NCBI GenBank assembly: GCA_964541225.1
Contig: CAZIPN010000005.1
Location: 14,878 to 78,877, forward strand
Length of the DNA: 64,000 nt
DNA from: CAZIPN01 sp964541225
GTDB lineage: Bacteria > Actinomycetota > Coriobacteriia > Anaerosomatales > JAAXUF01
Direction of reading: 5' to 3'
The notes under the pieces are model-generated. The model searched no databases. It was given only the letters and a program-made list of their open reading frames with translations, and was not told the origin of the DNA. Position 1 is the stretch's first letter; every line of letters starts with the position of its first letter. Shown here piece by piece: positions 53,065 through 61,039 of this stretch. Position numbers and translations under genes: made by a program.

Positions 53065-54564
53065 ATGAACGCCGTCGCTCGGACGATAGAAGGAATCGCC
53101 GTCCGCCGCTCCAAGGACGCGGACGTGTTCGACCGAGCGCTCCGAGGCGACCCTGTCGCATTCGCCGAAGTCTACCGTCGCTACCAAGACCGCGTCTTCG
53201 CCTACTGCCTTTCCCGTCTACTCTCGCGGGACGCCGCCGCCGACGCGATGCAGGAGACCTTCCTCCGTGCGCTCAGTGCGGACCCGTCTCGGATTGGCCT
53301 GGCAAGCGCGTGGTTGTTCGGTATCGCGCGCAACGTCTGCGCCGACACCATGCGCCACTCGGCGAAGGTCACCCTCGCGGGCCCTGATGAACACACCGAA
53401 GCCGCATCCGCGACCAATTCAGAGACTGCCGAGGACGTGGCGCTGGGGCAGGGCGCCGTCTCAGACGCCCTCATCGCACTGCGCCGTATGAGCGCCAGAT
53501 ACCGCAGCGCGCTGATCCTTCGCGACGTCCACCAGCAATCCGTACCAGACGTCGCCGAGGCCCTCGGCGTGGAAGTCGGCACAGCGTACACGGTGTTGAG
53601 CCGTGCTCACGACGCGTTCGGCAAGGCGTACTCAGAAGTGCTCAACTTGCGGCCAGCTTGTCGGCAGGCAGTCGAGCTCGCGTACCGCCAAGACGGAACA
53701 GGTATCTCCCCCGCCGAGAAGAGCATGCTCGAAGCTCACCGCCGAGTCTGCTCCTCGTGCCGCCGCGAGACTGCACCGACCGCGAGAAAGCACGCACTCG
53801 GCGGACTTGCCCTGCTCACATCACTTGGATCGCTCTCGCGCCCCACGCTGCTCCAGAAAGCGGGCTCGATGCTTGGAGCGAGAACGTGGCCGTGGGATGT
53901 GATCGCCAACGCAACGCCCGATTGGATGACCGCGAAGGTCGCGATGGCCGCGCTGGTCACTGCGAGCATGGCCGCGGCGGTCTCGATTCCGGGCTCAACG
54001 AACCCGCAGGCGGCAGCTGCGCGGCTCGTGCCTTCGGTTTCCTCGTCTGCGGCACACCCCGCGGACGCAGGCGCCAGCGACGGCAACCTCCCTGCCTGGG
54101 CTGCAGACGCCCGGCACCGACTGGAGGCGTGTGCGCCCGTGCTGTCCCGCGAGCGCGTGAGGATGCAGAACACCGCTTCCGGACAGACTGCGGCACAGAC
54201 ACGCGTCCGCGCGCAAGAAAGCGGGGGGTCTGGCGCCAGCGGTGGCTCGAGCTCTGCTGGCGGCGGCTCCGGGTCGGGCGGCTCCGGAGGTAGTGGCTCC
54301 GGGTCCGGCGGAAGCGGGGGTTCCTCGGCAGGCGGGACGAAGAGCAGCTCATCGAGCGGGTCGAGCGGTGGCGGGTCGCAAGGCAGTTCCGGGAGCGGCA
54401 GCTCGGCAGGATCCGGCGGCCAGAAGTCGTCCGGCGGATCCGGGAGCTCGGCGGGATCGGGGAGCTCGGCGGGCTCAGGGAGCTCGGCGCAGGCCGAGAG
54501 CTACGGAAGCGCAGGCGCGTCCGGCGGATCCGGGAGCGGCACCTCCGGCCACAGCTCGCAGTGA
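53065..54564 (+). CDS. ECF sigma factor fused to zf-HC2 anti-sigma motif, transmembrane helix and Ser/Gly tail
   Basis: The 499-residue product has sigma region 2 (about 22-98; FAEVYRRYQDRVFAYCLS, DAMQETFLRAL), region 4 (131-188; RYRSALILRDVHQQSVPDVAE), then a zf-HC2/ZAS motif (Cys199, His225, Cys229, Cys232 in AHRRVCSSC) normally found in a separate anti-sigma protein. One helix (about 290-308) follows, then a linker and about 110 residues of almost pure Ser/Gly that should be outside the cell. The sigma part would be tethered to the membrane until released, perhaps by proteolysis (inference). The last 64 bases overlap a convergent gene. Confidence 0.85.
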   Translation: MNAVARTIEGIAVRRSKDADVFDRALRGDPVAFAEVYRRYQDRVFAYCLSRLLSRDAAADAMQETFLRALSADPSRIGLASAWLFGIARNVCADTMRHSAKVTLAGPDEHTEAASATNSETAEDVALGQGAVSDALIALRRMSARYRSALILRDVHQQSVPDVAEALGVEVGTAYTVLSRAHDAFGKAYSEVLNLRPACRQAVELAYRQDGTGISPAEKSMLEAHRRVCSSCRRETAPTARKHALGGLALLTSLGSLSRPTLLQKAGSMLGARTWPWDVIANATPDWMTAKVAMAALVTASMAAAVSIPGSTNPQAAAARLVPSVSSSAAHPADAGASDGNLPAWAADARHRLEACAPVLSRERVRMQNTASGQTAAQTRVRAQESGGSGASGGSSSAGGGSGSGGSGGSGSGSGGSGGSSAGGTKSSSSSGSSGGGSQGSSGSGSSAGSGGQKSSGGSGSSAGSGSSAGSGSSAQAESYGSAGASGGSGSGTSGHSSQ

Positions 54565-54974
54565 TAGCTGTCGCAAATGGGCGCTCGGCGCTCGTGCGGC
54601 AGCATGCATCCCGTGTCCGGATGGCAGAACTGGCACTTGCGGGTGTCTACCCACGTTGGCAGCGTCGCCCGATACGCCTCGCCTTCTGGCGTGGGAAGGT
54701 GACTGAGCCGAGGGTCGTGTAGCGGCTGGACGCCCGCGCCCGCGACGTACGCGTCGCCATCTCGCACGAGCGCTCCGCTCGCCACGAACTTGCCGAGCCA
54801 CTCCTCGATGTAGTCGGGCAGCCATCCGTCGCCGACGTAGGTGCCATCCTCGTCGTGCGCGAGGTAGAGGCAGCAGCACAGACCGCCGCACTCGTGGCAG
54901 AGCGCGAAATTCTCGGCGAGCGGATCAGGCGCGCAAGCGGGGGCCGACGTGTCGGCGGCAGAGGCATCAGGCAT
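54501..54974 (-). CDS. YkgJ-type cysteine-cluster (zinc/iron-chelating) protein
   Basis: The 157-residue product has the YkgJ pattern CHECGGLCCCLY near residue 26 and a second Cys-rich part (CQFCHPDTGCML, ICDSYHCELW). Family members bind zinc or an Fe-S cluster; function is poorly known. Its C-terminal 20 codons (PEVPLPDPPDAPALP region) are antisense to the Ser/Gly tail of the ECF fusion gene, which explains their Pro-rich character. Confidence 0.8.
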   Translation of the reverse strand: MPDASAADTSAPACAPDPLAENFALCHECGGLCCCLYLAHDEDGTYVGDGWLPDYIEEWLGKFVASGALVRDGDAYVAGAGVQPLHDPRLSHLPTPEGEAYRATLPTWVDTRKCQFCHPDTGCMLPHERRAPICDSYHCELWPEVPLPDPPDAPALP

Positions 54975-55054
54975 GGAGAGAGGATAGCGGAAGCAGAGAG
55001 CCGCCTGCTTCGAGGACTGCTGGATAACTCCGAAGGTATGTATAACATCTATGC

Positions 55055-55060
55055 TATATT
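55055..55060 (+). promoter_or_regulatory. -10 of the mntA-hepT operon, probably leaderless
   Basis: TATATT lies six bases before the ATG at 55067 within an AT-rich island (55041-55060), and there is no ribosome site. Transcription would start at or next to the ATG. Confidence 0.5.
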
Positions 55061-55066
55061 ACCAGC

Positions 55067-55806
55067 ATGACATCTCCTTCCGACATCGGGCCGCTTCTCG
55101 TGGCCACACGTGTGGCGCAGGGTCTCACTCAACGCGCACTCGCCGAGATGGTCGGCGTCAAACAGCCCCAAGTCGCTCGCTGGGAAGCGACCTCGTATCA
55201 GTCGGCAGCGCTATCTCGTGTCGATGCCGTCGCGCGCGCTCTTGGCATCACTCTGGAAACCCCGGTGCCGCTCGCCGCCGAGGACGTGGCCGCGTACGGT
55301 GCTTCTCCGGCGACGGCCTCTGATACCGGCGCTCGCGCCCTGGCACGGCTCGGCGTTTCCACAGAGACGATCTCGGCGTTCTGCCGAGTACACGGGGTTG
55401 CCGAGATGGCGCTCTTCGGTTCGAGTGTGCGAACGGACTTCACGGCCACAAGCGACATCGATGTGCTTGTCACGTGGCGAGAGCAGTCGAAGCCACGATC
55501 GCTGGCGGACCTGACGGATCTTGAGGCCGAACTCGCTGGAATCTTCCGTCGTGACGTTGACCTTGTGGATCGCACAGCCATCGAGAAATCGGAGAATCAT
55601 CTGCGCCGATCGCGAATCCTCGCCGGANNNNNNNNNNNNNNNNNNNNNNNNNNNNNNNNNNNNNNNNNNNNNNNNNNNNNNNNNNNNNNNNNNNNNNNNN
55701 NNNNNNNNNNNNNNNNNNNNNNNNNNNCACAGCCATCGAGAAATCGGAGAATCATCTGCGCCGATCGCGAATCCTCGCCGGAGCACGAACCATCTATGTG
55801 GCGTGA
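55067..55806 (+). CDS. mntA: MntA-type antitoxin nucleotidyltransferase with N-terminal XRE helix-turn-helix (spans a false gap)
   Basis: MntA antitoxins add AMP to a Tyr of the HepT toxin. After collapsing the duplicated 55 bases around the gap the protein is 194 residues: an XRE helix-turn-helix (about 8-60; GLTQRALAEMVGVKQPQVARWE), then a minimal nucleotidyltransferase with GS-x10-DxD (G118-S119, D130, D132 in LFGSSVRTDF...SDIDV). It ends GARTIYVA with TGA at 55804-55806, overlapping hepT by 11 bases. The N-terminal DNA-binding domain suggests direct autoregulation. Without the collapse, the frame runs falsely through the Ns into hepT. Confidence 0.88.
55628..55727. other. False assembly gap (100 N) inside mntA
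   Basis: The 55 bases before the Ns (55573-55627) and the 55 after (55728-55782) are identical, starting CACAGCCATC and ending CTCGCCGGA. 55627 should join to 55783. Confidence 0.93.
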
Positions 55807-56161
55807 CGACGCACACGTCCTCGACATGCTGATCTGGGCTCGCCGCGCCGCTCAGTATGTCGACGGCAAGTCCGAAGCCGACTTTCTGGCCGACGCGCTT
55901 CTCCAAGATGCGGCCACCCGCTGTGTCGAAGTCATCGGCGAAGCGGCAGGACGCGTGTCCGATTCCTACCGCGAGACCCACGTGCAGGTTGCGTGGGGCG
56001 AGATTATCGGCATGCGCAACCGGCTCGCGCACGAGTACGCGAACGTGGACTTGGCCGAAGTCTGGCGAACGGCTCATGACGACTGCCCCGCACTCGTGAC
56101 GCTCCTTGAGCCGCTCGTTCCCAGCAGCGGAGGCATTCCCGATGAATGGGAGTTCATCTAG
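55796..56161 (+). CDS. hepT: HepT-like (DUF86) ribonuclease toxin
   Basis: HepT toxins are HEPN-fold RNases. The 121-residue product starts MWRDDAHVLDMLIWARRA and carries the catalytic Rx4HxY motif (R74, H79, Y81 in MRNRLAHEYANVD). The Tyr is the residue AMPylated by MntA in characterised pairs. The ATG overlaps the antitoxin gene by 11 bases, the normal antitoxin-toxin order for this family. The motif is intact, so the toxin should be active. Confidence 0.93.
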   Translation: MWRDDAHVLDMLIWARRAAQYVDGKSEADFLADALLQDAATRCVEVIGEAAGRVSDSYRETHVQVAWGEIIGMRNRLAHEYANVDLAEVWRTAHDDCPALVTLLEPLVPSSGGIPDEWEFI

Positions 56162-56332
56162 AAGGAGCGCCGCCTCATGACCAATGATGATGTGAGATCT
56201 CGTAGTCGGTCATCATGATCCGCCCATCTTCAGTCTATGCAGCGCCACAAGTCGCATGAACTGTCGGACCTGGTATGGCTTCGCCTGACCAGACACGCTC
56301 TGGAGATTGACCCATTCCGGCATGCCCGTACC

Positions 56333-57679
56333 CTAGAACTCCAGCGCCTCCACCCGCTCGAACAGCACGCCGACGCGCCGCAGGTACGCCCACGGATCGA
56401 ACGCCGAGTCGAGCTGCTCGGCAGTGAGGGTGCACTCGTCGTCGTCCTCGAGCAGCTCGCGGAAGGTGGGGCCTCGGCGGGCCTGCTGGATGTCGTCCCA
56501 GACGACCATCGCGTTGGCCTGCACGATCGCGTAGGCGTCCTCGCGCAGCATCCCCGTGTCCACGAGCGCGAGCAGCACGCGCGACGAGTAGATCAGCCCG
56601 CGCGTCGCCTCGAGGTTGGCACGCATCCGCTCGGGATACAGCACCAGTCCGTCGAGGATCCACTCGAGCTTGCCGAGAAGGTAGTCCAGCCCGACCGTCG
56701 AGTCGGCGAGCACAACGCGCTCCGCGCTCGAATGCGAGATATCGCGCTCGTGCCACAGCGCCACGTTGTCGAAGCCGACCTGCGCGTTTGCCTTGACCAC
56801 GCGCGAGAGTCCGCAGACCCGCTCGGCCGTGATCGGGTTGCGCTTATGCGGCATTGCCGAGGAACCCTTCTGTCCCTTGGCGAATGGCTCCTCGGCTTCG
56901 AGGGTGTCGGACTTCTGGAGTGCGCGAACTTCGGTGGCGATCTGCTCGGCGGTGGCGGCGACGGTCGCGAGCACCGCGAGGAAGTGTGCGTGGCGGTCGC
57001 GCGCGATGACCTGCGTGGAAAGCGGATCGGGCTTCAGGCCGAGCTTCTTGCAGACGTGCGCTTCGACGGCCGGATCGATATTCGAGTAGCTGCCGACGGC
57101 CCCGCTGATCGCACCCCACGCGCACGAGTACTCGCGGGCGGCGAGCAGGCGTTGCTCGGCGCGCTTGAACATCCAGGCCCACGCGGCAAACTTCATCCCG
57201 AAGGTCATCGGCTCGGCGTGAATGCCGTGTGTGCGGCCGACGCAGAGCATCTCGCGCGTCTCAAGCGCGCGGCGGCGGCAAATGGCGCCGAGTCGGCGGA
57301 CGTCGGCGATGATGATGTCGATCGCCTGCGTCATCTGGTAGCACAGCGCCGTGTCGCCCAGGTCACTCGAGGTCATGCCGTAGTGCACCCAGCGGCTGGG
57401 CTTGGGGTCGTCTTCGGGGATGCCGGCGTCGATGTGCTCGGCCATGTTGGTGAGGAACGCGATCACGTCGTGGTTGGTGACGCCCTCGATCTCGTTGATG
57501 CGCTCGACCTCGAAGCCAGCGTGGTCGCGAATGTAGGCAGCCTCGTGGTGCGTGATCCCACTCTCGCCGAGATCCGCCTGCGCCTCGCACGCCAGCAACT
57601 CGATCTCTTTCCAGATCTCGAACTTGTTCTCGAGCTCCCAGATGCGGGCCATCTCTGGACGTGAGTAGCGAGGGATCAT
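56333..57679 (-). CDS. purB: Adenylosuccinate lyase PurB
   Basis: PurB acts twice in purine synthesis (SAICAR to AICAR, and adenylosuccinate to AMP). The 448-residue product starts MIPRYSRPEMARIWELENKF and has GMTSSDLGDTAL, GRTHGIHAEP and the signature SSAMPHKRNP, with catalytic His and Ser residues in family positions. GGAG precedes the ATG by seven bases. It is separate from the other pur genes but shares their TACAATG -10. Confidence 0.97.
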   Translation of the reverse strand: MIPRYSRPEMARIWELENKFEIWKEIELLACEAQADLGESGITHHEAAYIRDHAGFEVERINEIEGVTNHDVIAFLTNMAEHIDAGIPEDDPKPSRWVHYGMTSSDLGDTALCYQMTQAIDIIIADVRRLGAICRRRALETREMLCVGRTHGIHAEPMTFGMKFAAWAWMFKRAEQRLLAAREYSCAWGAISGAVGSYSNIDPAVEAHVCKKLGLKPDPLSTQVIARDRHAHFLAVLATVAATAEQIATEVRALQKSDTLEAEEPFAKGQKGSSAMPHKRNPITAERVCGLSRVVKANAQVGFDNVALWHERDISHSSAERVVLADSTVGLDYLLGKLEWILDGLVLYPERMRANLEATRGLIYSSRVLLALVDTGMLREDAYAIVQANAMVVWDDIQQARRGPTFRELLEDDDECTLTAEQLDSAFDPWAYLRRVGVLFERVEALEF

Positions 57680-57739
57680 GGGTGGCTCCTCAGGAGCGTC
57701 GGCGGTGGAATGCGGGTGGGCGCTCTTGCGCGCGGCCTC

Positions 57740-57745
57740 ATTGTA
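57740..57745 (-). promoter_or_regulatory. Probable -10 element of purB (TACAAT)
   Basis: Minus-strand context CTTCGCTACAATGAGGCCGC, 61 bases before the ATG, nearly identical to the purC element. Confidence 0.5.
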
Positions 57746-57904
57746 GCGAAGGGGCGAAGTCGGGCGCCTCTTCTCCCCCGGTACCAGCCGAACTCTCTCC
57801 CCCGGCCCAATGCGCGAAACGCTCGCGCACGCCATCATGGGATCAACGCGAGTGCCGCTGGCCGTTCTCGGCGACATCGCGCACGACACGAAAGGACTCA
57901 CGCA

Positions 57905-58909
57905 ATGCCAATCATTGAGGCGACAGATCTCACTCGGCGGTTCGGGGACTTCACGGCCACCGACGCCGTCAGCCTGTCGGTGGAGCCGGGCGAGATCTTC
58001 GGGTTTCTCGGCCCGAACGGGGCGGGGAAGTCGACGACCATCAACATGCTGTGCACGCTGCTCAAGCCCTCGGCAGGTAGTGCGACCATCAACGGCTACG
58101 ACCTGGAGCGCGAGCAGCACCTCGTACGCCGATCGATCGGACTCGTCTTCCAGGATCCGACGCTGGACACTCGGCTCACCGCGTGGCAGAACATGCGCTT
58201 CCACGCGATGCTCTACGGCATGCCTGCCGAGAAGTTCGAGCCGCGCGCACGCGAGCTGCTCGACATGGTCGATCTGGCCGACAAGGCAACCGCGAACGTC
58301 GCCACGTACTCGGGTGGCATGAAGCGGCGCCTCGAGATCGCGATCGGGCTTCTGCACCGCCCCAAGGTGCTCTTCCTCGACGAGCCGACGATCGGGCTGG
58401 ATCCCCAGACCCGCCGCCGCATCTGGGAGTACGTCAACGCCGTGCGCGAAACCGAAGGCCTGACCGTCTTCCTCACGACGCACTACATGGACGAAGCCGA
58501 GATCTGCGACCGCATCGCCGTGATCGACCACGGCAACATCATCGCGTGCGACTCGCCGAGCCGCCTGAAGACGGCTGTCGGCCGGGACAGCGTCAAGCTG
58601 TGGACCGACGGCAACGGCACGCAAGAGGCCGCCGCGCGCCGACTCGCCGAGATGGGCGCGACGGTGCTGCCCGAGCGCGTCGACGGCGCGATCGCGCTAC
58701 AGGTCGCGGCCGGCGACAGGTTCGTGCCCGAGGCGATTCGCTCGCTCGATGCGTCGCTGGGCACAGGCTGCGTCTCGGCGGTCACGCTCGAGCGACCCAC
58801 TCTCGACGACGTGTTCGTGCGACTCACCGGCCGAGACATCCGCGATGAGGGCGTCAGCGAGAGCGACGCGTTTCGCGAGCGCCTGCGCTCGCATGGAGGG
58901 AGACACTGA
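57905..58909 (+). CDS. ABC transporter ATP-binding protein (DrrA-like)
   Basis: The 334-residue product has Walker A (GPNGAGKST), Q loop (GLVFQDPTLD), signature (YSGGMKRRLEIA), Walker B (VLFLDEPTIGLDP) and switch His (TTHYMDEAE), then a C-terminal extension as in daunorubicin/multidrug DrrA proteins (ERPTLDDVFVRLTGRDIR). AAAGGA lies before the ATG. It overlaps the permease gene (TGATG). Likely exporter of a drug or lipid. Confidence 0.93.
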   Translation: MPIIEATDLTRRFGDFTATDAVSLSVEPGEIFGFLGPNGAGKSTTINMLCTLLKPSAGSATINGYDLEREQHLVRRSIGLVFQDPTLDTRLTAWQNMRFHAMLYGMPAEKFEPRARELLDMVDLADKATANVATYSGGMKRRLEIAIGLLHRPKVLFLDEPTIGLDPQTRRRIWEYVNAVRETEGLTVFLTTHYMDEAEICDRIAVIDHGNIIACDSPSRLKTAVGRDSVKLWTDGNGTQEAAARRLAEMGATVLPERVDGAIALQVAAGDRFVPEAIRSLDASLGTGCVSAVTLERPTLDDVFVRLTGRDIRDEGVSESDAFRERLRSHGGRH

Positions 58910-59739
58910 TGGACTCGTTCAACAGCACATTCGCAGGCATGTACACCGTCTGGTATCGCGACGTCTTGAGCCTGCTGCGCGACCGCACCCGGATCTTCGG
59001 CTCGCTGTTCATGACGGTGCTGATGCTGGGCGGAATGGGGTTTGGCTTCGGCTCGCTCATCGGCAAGGTGGGCGGGGCCGCCGGAGCGCTTGGCCGCGCC
59101 GCTGCGGGCACCGGCGTGCCCTTCGTGCAGTTCCTGTTTCCGGCGGTCCTCGGCATGGTCGTGCTGAACATGGCGCTTCAATCGACGATGTCGATGGTCT
59201 ACGACCGCGAGTTTGGCTTCATGCGCAAGATCCTCGTCGCGCCCGTCTCGCGAACGTCCGTTGCGCTCGGCAAAGTGGCTGGCGGCGTGACGGTCTCGAT
59301 GATCCAGGCTGCCATCGTGCTCATCGCGGCGCCCTTCCTCGGCGTGCATCTCACGATCGGCTCGGCGCTGCTCACCGTGTTCGTGCTCGTCGTGCTGGCA
59401 GCGACGATCACCGCGCTCGGCGTGCTGACGGCTTCTCGGCAGACCTCTCAGCAGGGATTCCAGTTCATCAACATGATCGTCATGCTGCCGATCATGCTGC
59501 TCACCTTTGGCGCCTTCCTTCCTTCGTTCGGGAGCGGGATGATAGACACCGCCTTCAAGTGGGTCTCACTCCTGAACCCGGTAAGCTACGGGATCGACGC
59601 GTTGCGCCAAGTGCTTCTCGGCGCCTCGATGCCCGCAAGCCTCGTGCTCCACCCGATCGCTGTCGACGTGCTCGTACTCGCCGTGCTGTTCGCCGCTTTC
59701 CTCATCCCGGGCGTGAAGCTCTTCAGCAAGCAGGACTGA
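58909..59739 (+). CDS. ABC-2 type transporter permease (DrrB-like)
   Basis: The 276-residue protein has six hydrophobic helices in the ABC-2 pattern, with YDREFGFMRKILVAPVSRTSVALGK in the cytoplasmic loop and SLLNPVSYGIDALRQVLLG near the end. Both are typical of DrrB-like permeases. It pairs with the upstream ATPase and its stop is one base before the kinase gene. Confidence 0.92.
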   Translation: MDSFNSTFAGMYTVWYRDVLSLLRDRTRIFGSLFMTVLMLGGMGFGFGSLIGKVGGAAGALGRAAAGTGVPFVQFLFPAVLGMVVLNMALQSTMSMVYDREFGFMRKILVAPVSRTSVALGKVAGGVTVSMIQAAIVLIAAPFLGVHLTIGSALLTVFVLVVLAATITALGVLTASRQTSQQGFQFINMIVMLPIMLLTFGAFLPSFGSGMIDTAFKWVSLLNPVSYGIDALRQVLLGASMPASLVLHPIAVDVLVLAVLFAAFLIPGVKLFSKQD

Positions 59740-59740
59740 C

Positions 59741-61039
59741 ATGCCGAGAGACAGCCGACATAGCGAGCACAACGCGCTTCGCCGAGAGGCCCGCGCATTG
59801 GCCCATCGCGCGAGCCGGCGCGAGGTACGTCGCACCGTCGAGCATTTCGACGAACTGCTCAGCGACGAGCAGATCGACGAGCAGCTGTCCGAGAGGCGCA
59901 TGCGTCACGCCGACCGCGGCGCGGCGATTGGACTCGGGATACTCACCGTCATCGAGATCGCGATCGTGAGCTCACTTGCGTCATATCCCGCGATCGCGAA
60001 CCAGCTGCACCTTGAACTGCACCCGGGCTTCTGGCCCTACGTCGTCGCAATCGCGTGCTTCGTGCCGCTGGCGTGGCGCCGCCCCCACCCGGGGATCGCG
60101 CTCGTGGCGACCAGCATCTTCACCGGCCTCTACCTCGCCATGCCGTGGCCGCCGGCGATCGTCATCCTCGCGCCGATGATCGCGCTGTTCACGGTCGCCG
60201 AGCGCTACGGCGGCCGGACCGCCATCCCCATCGGCATCGTGCTGGCGGGAATCGTTCTGGGCGTCTCGGCGCTGACGGTTTCGGTGTCTTACACCGTCGC
60301 ACAGGTTGTCGCGATCTTTGCACTACTCGGCCTCGCGGCGGCACTTGGTCATAGCTCGCGCTCTCGCCGAGAACTCTTCCGAGAGGTCAAGCGCAAGCGG
60401 CAAGAAGAGTCGCTTCGCCGGGTCGAGGAGGAGCGGCTGCGAATCGCGCGCGACGTGCACGACATCATGGCCCACTCGCTCACGATCATGACGCTGCAGG
60501 CCGACGCGGGACTCACCGTGGCCGACAACCCGGAGAAGGCACGCGACGCGTTCACGGTCATCGGCGATACCGGCCGAGCCACCCTGCGCGATCTGCGCTC
60601 GATGCTTGCTGTGCTGGCCGGCAACGCCGAGGCCTCGCCGCGCGAACCGGTCGCCGACCTCGGCCAGCTCGACACGCTGGTGCGCTCTGTGCGCGAGACC
60701 GGGCTCGACGTGTCGCTTGCCGCCGAGGGCAACCTGGGCGCGGTCCCGAGTACGGTTGCTGTCTCGGCGTATCGCATCGTGCAGGAGGCGCTCACCAACG
60801 TCGTGCGCCATGCCGGCGCCAGCCACGCGACCGTGCTAGTACGCGTCACAGACGACGAACTCGAGCTGCACGTCGCCGACGATGGCGTCGGCGGATCGCC
60901 TCCCGCAGAGCACCAGGGGCGCGGACTTGCTGGGATGCGCGAACGCATCGAGGTGCTTGGCGGTACGATCTTGGCAGGACCTGCCGAGGGCGGCGGATTC
61001 GAAGTACGGGCAACGATCCCGCTGACGAGGAGTGCGTAG
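59741..61039 (+). CDS. Membrane histidine kinase of the NarL/DesK type (HisKA_3)
   Basis: The 432-residue product has a charged N-terminal 55 residues, about five membrane helices (60-210), a coiled region, the H box ARDVHDIMAHSLTIMTLQAD, and HATPase_c (YRIVQEALTNVVRHAG, VADDGVGG, GRGLAGMRERIEVLGG). It is coupled to the ABC genes upstream and the response regulator downstream, so it probably controls the exporter operon. Confidence 0.92.
   Translation: MPRDSRHSEHNALRREARALAHRASRREVRRTVEHFDELLSDEQIDEQLSERRMRHADRGAAIGLGILTVIEIAIVSSLASYPAIANQLHLELHPGFWPYVVAIACFVPLAWRRPHPGIALVATSIFTGLYLAMPWPPAIVILAPMIALFTVAERYGGRTAIPIGIVLAGIVLGVSALTVSVSYTVAQVVAIFALLGLAAALGHSSRSRRELFREVKRKRQEESLRRVEEERLRIARDVHDIMAHSLTIMTLQADAGLTVADNPEKARDAFTVIGDTGRATLRDLRSMLAVLAGNAEASPREPVADLGQLDTLVRSVRETGLDVSLAAEGNLGAVPSTVAVSAYRIVQEALTNVVRHAGASHATVLVRVTDDELELHVADDGVGGSPPAEHQGRGLAGMRERIEVLGGTILAGPAEGGGFEVRATIPLTRSA

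Noticed and set aside
55067..56161. A 364-residue nucleotidyltransferase-HepT fusion
   Set aside because: It exists only because 100 N fall in frame. After collapsing the duplicated 55 bases the antitoxin stops at 55806 and HepT starts at 55796.
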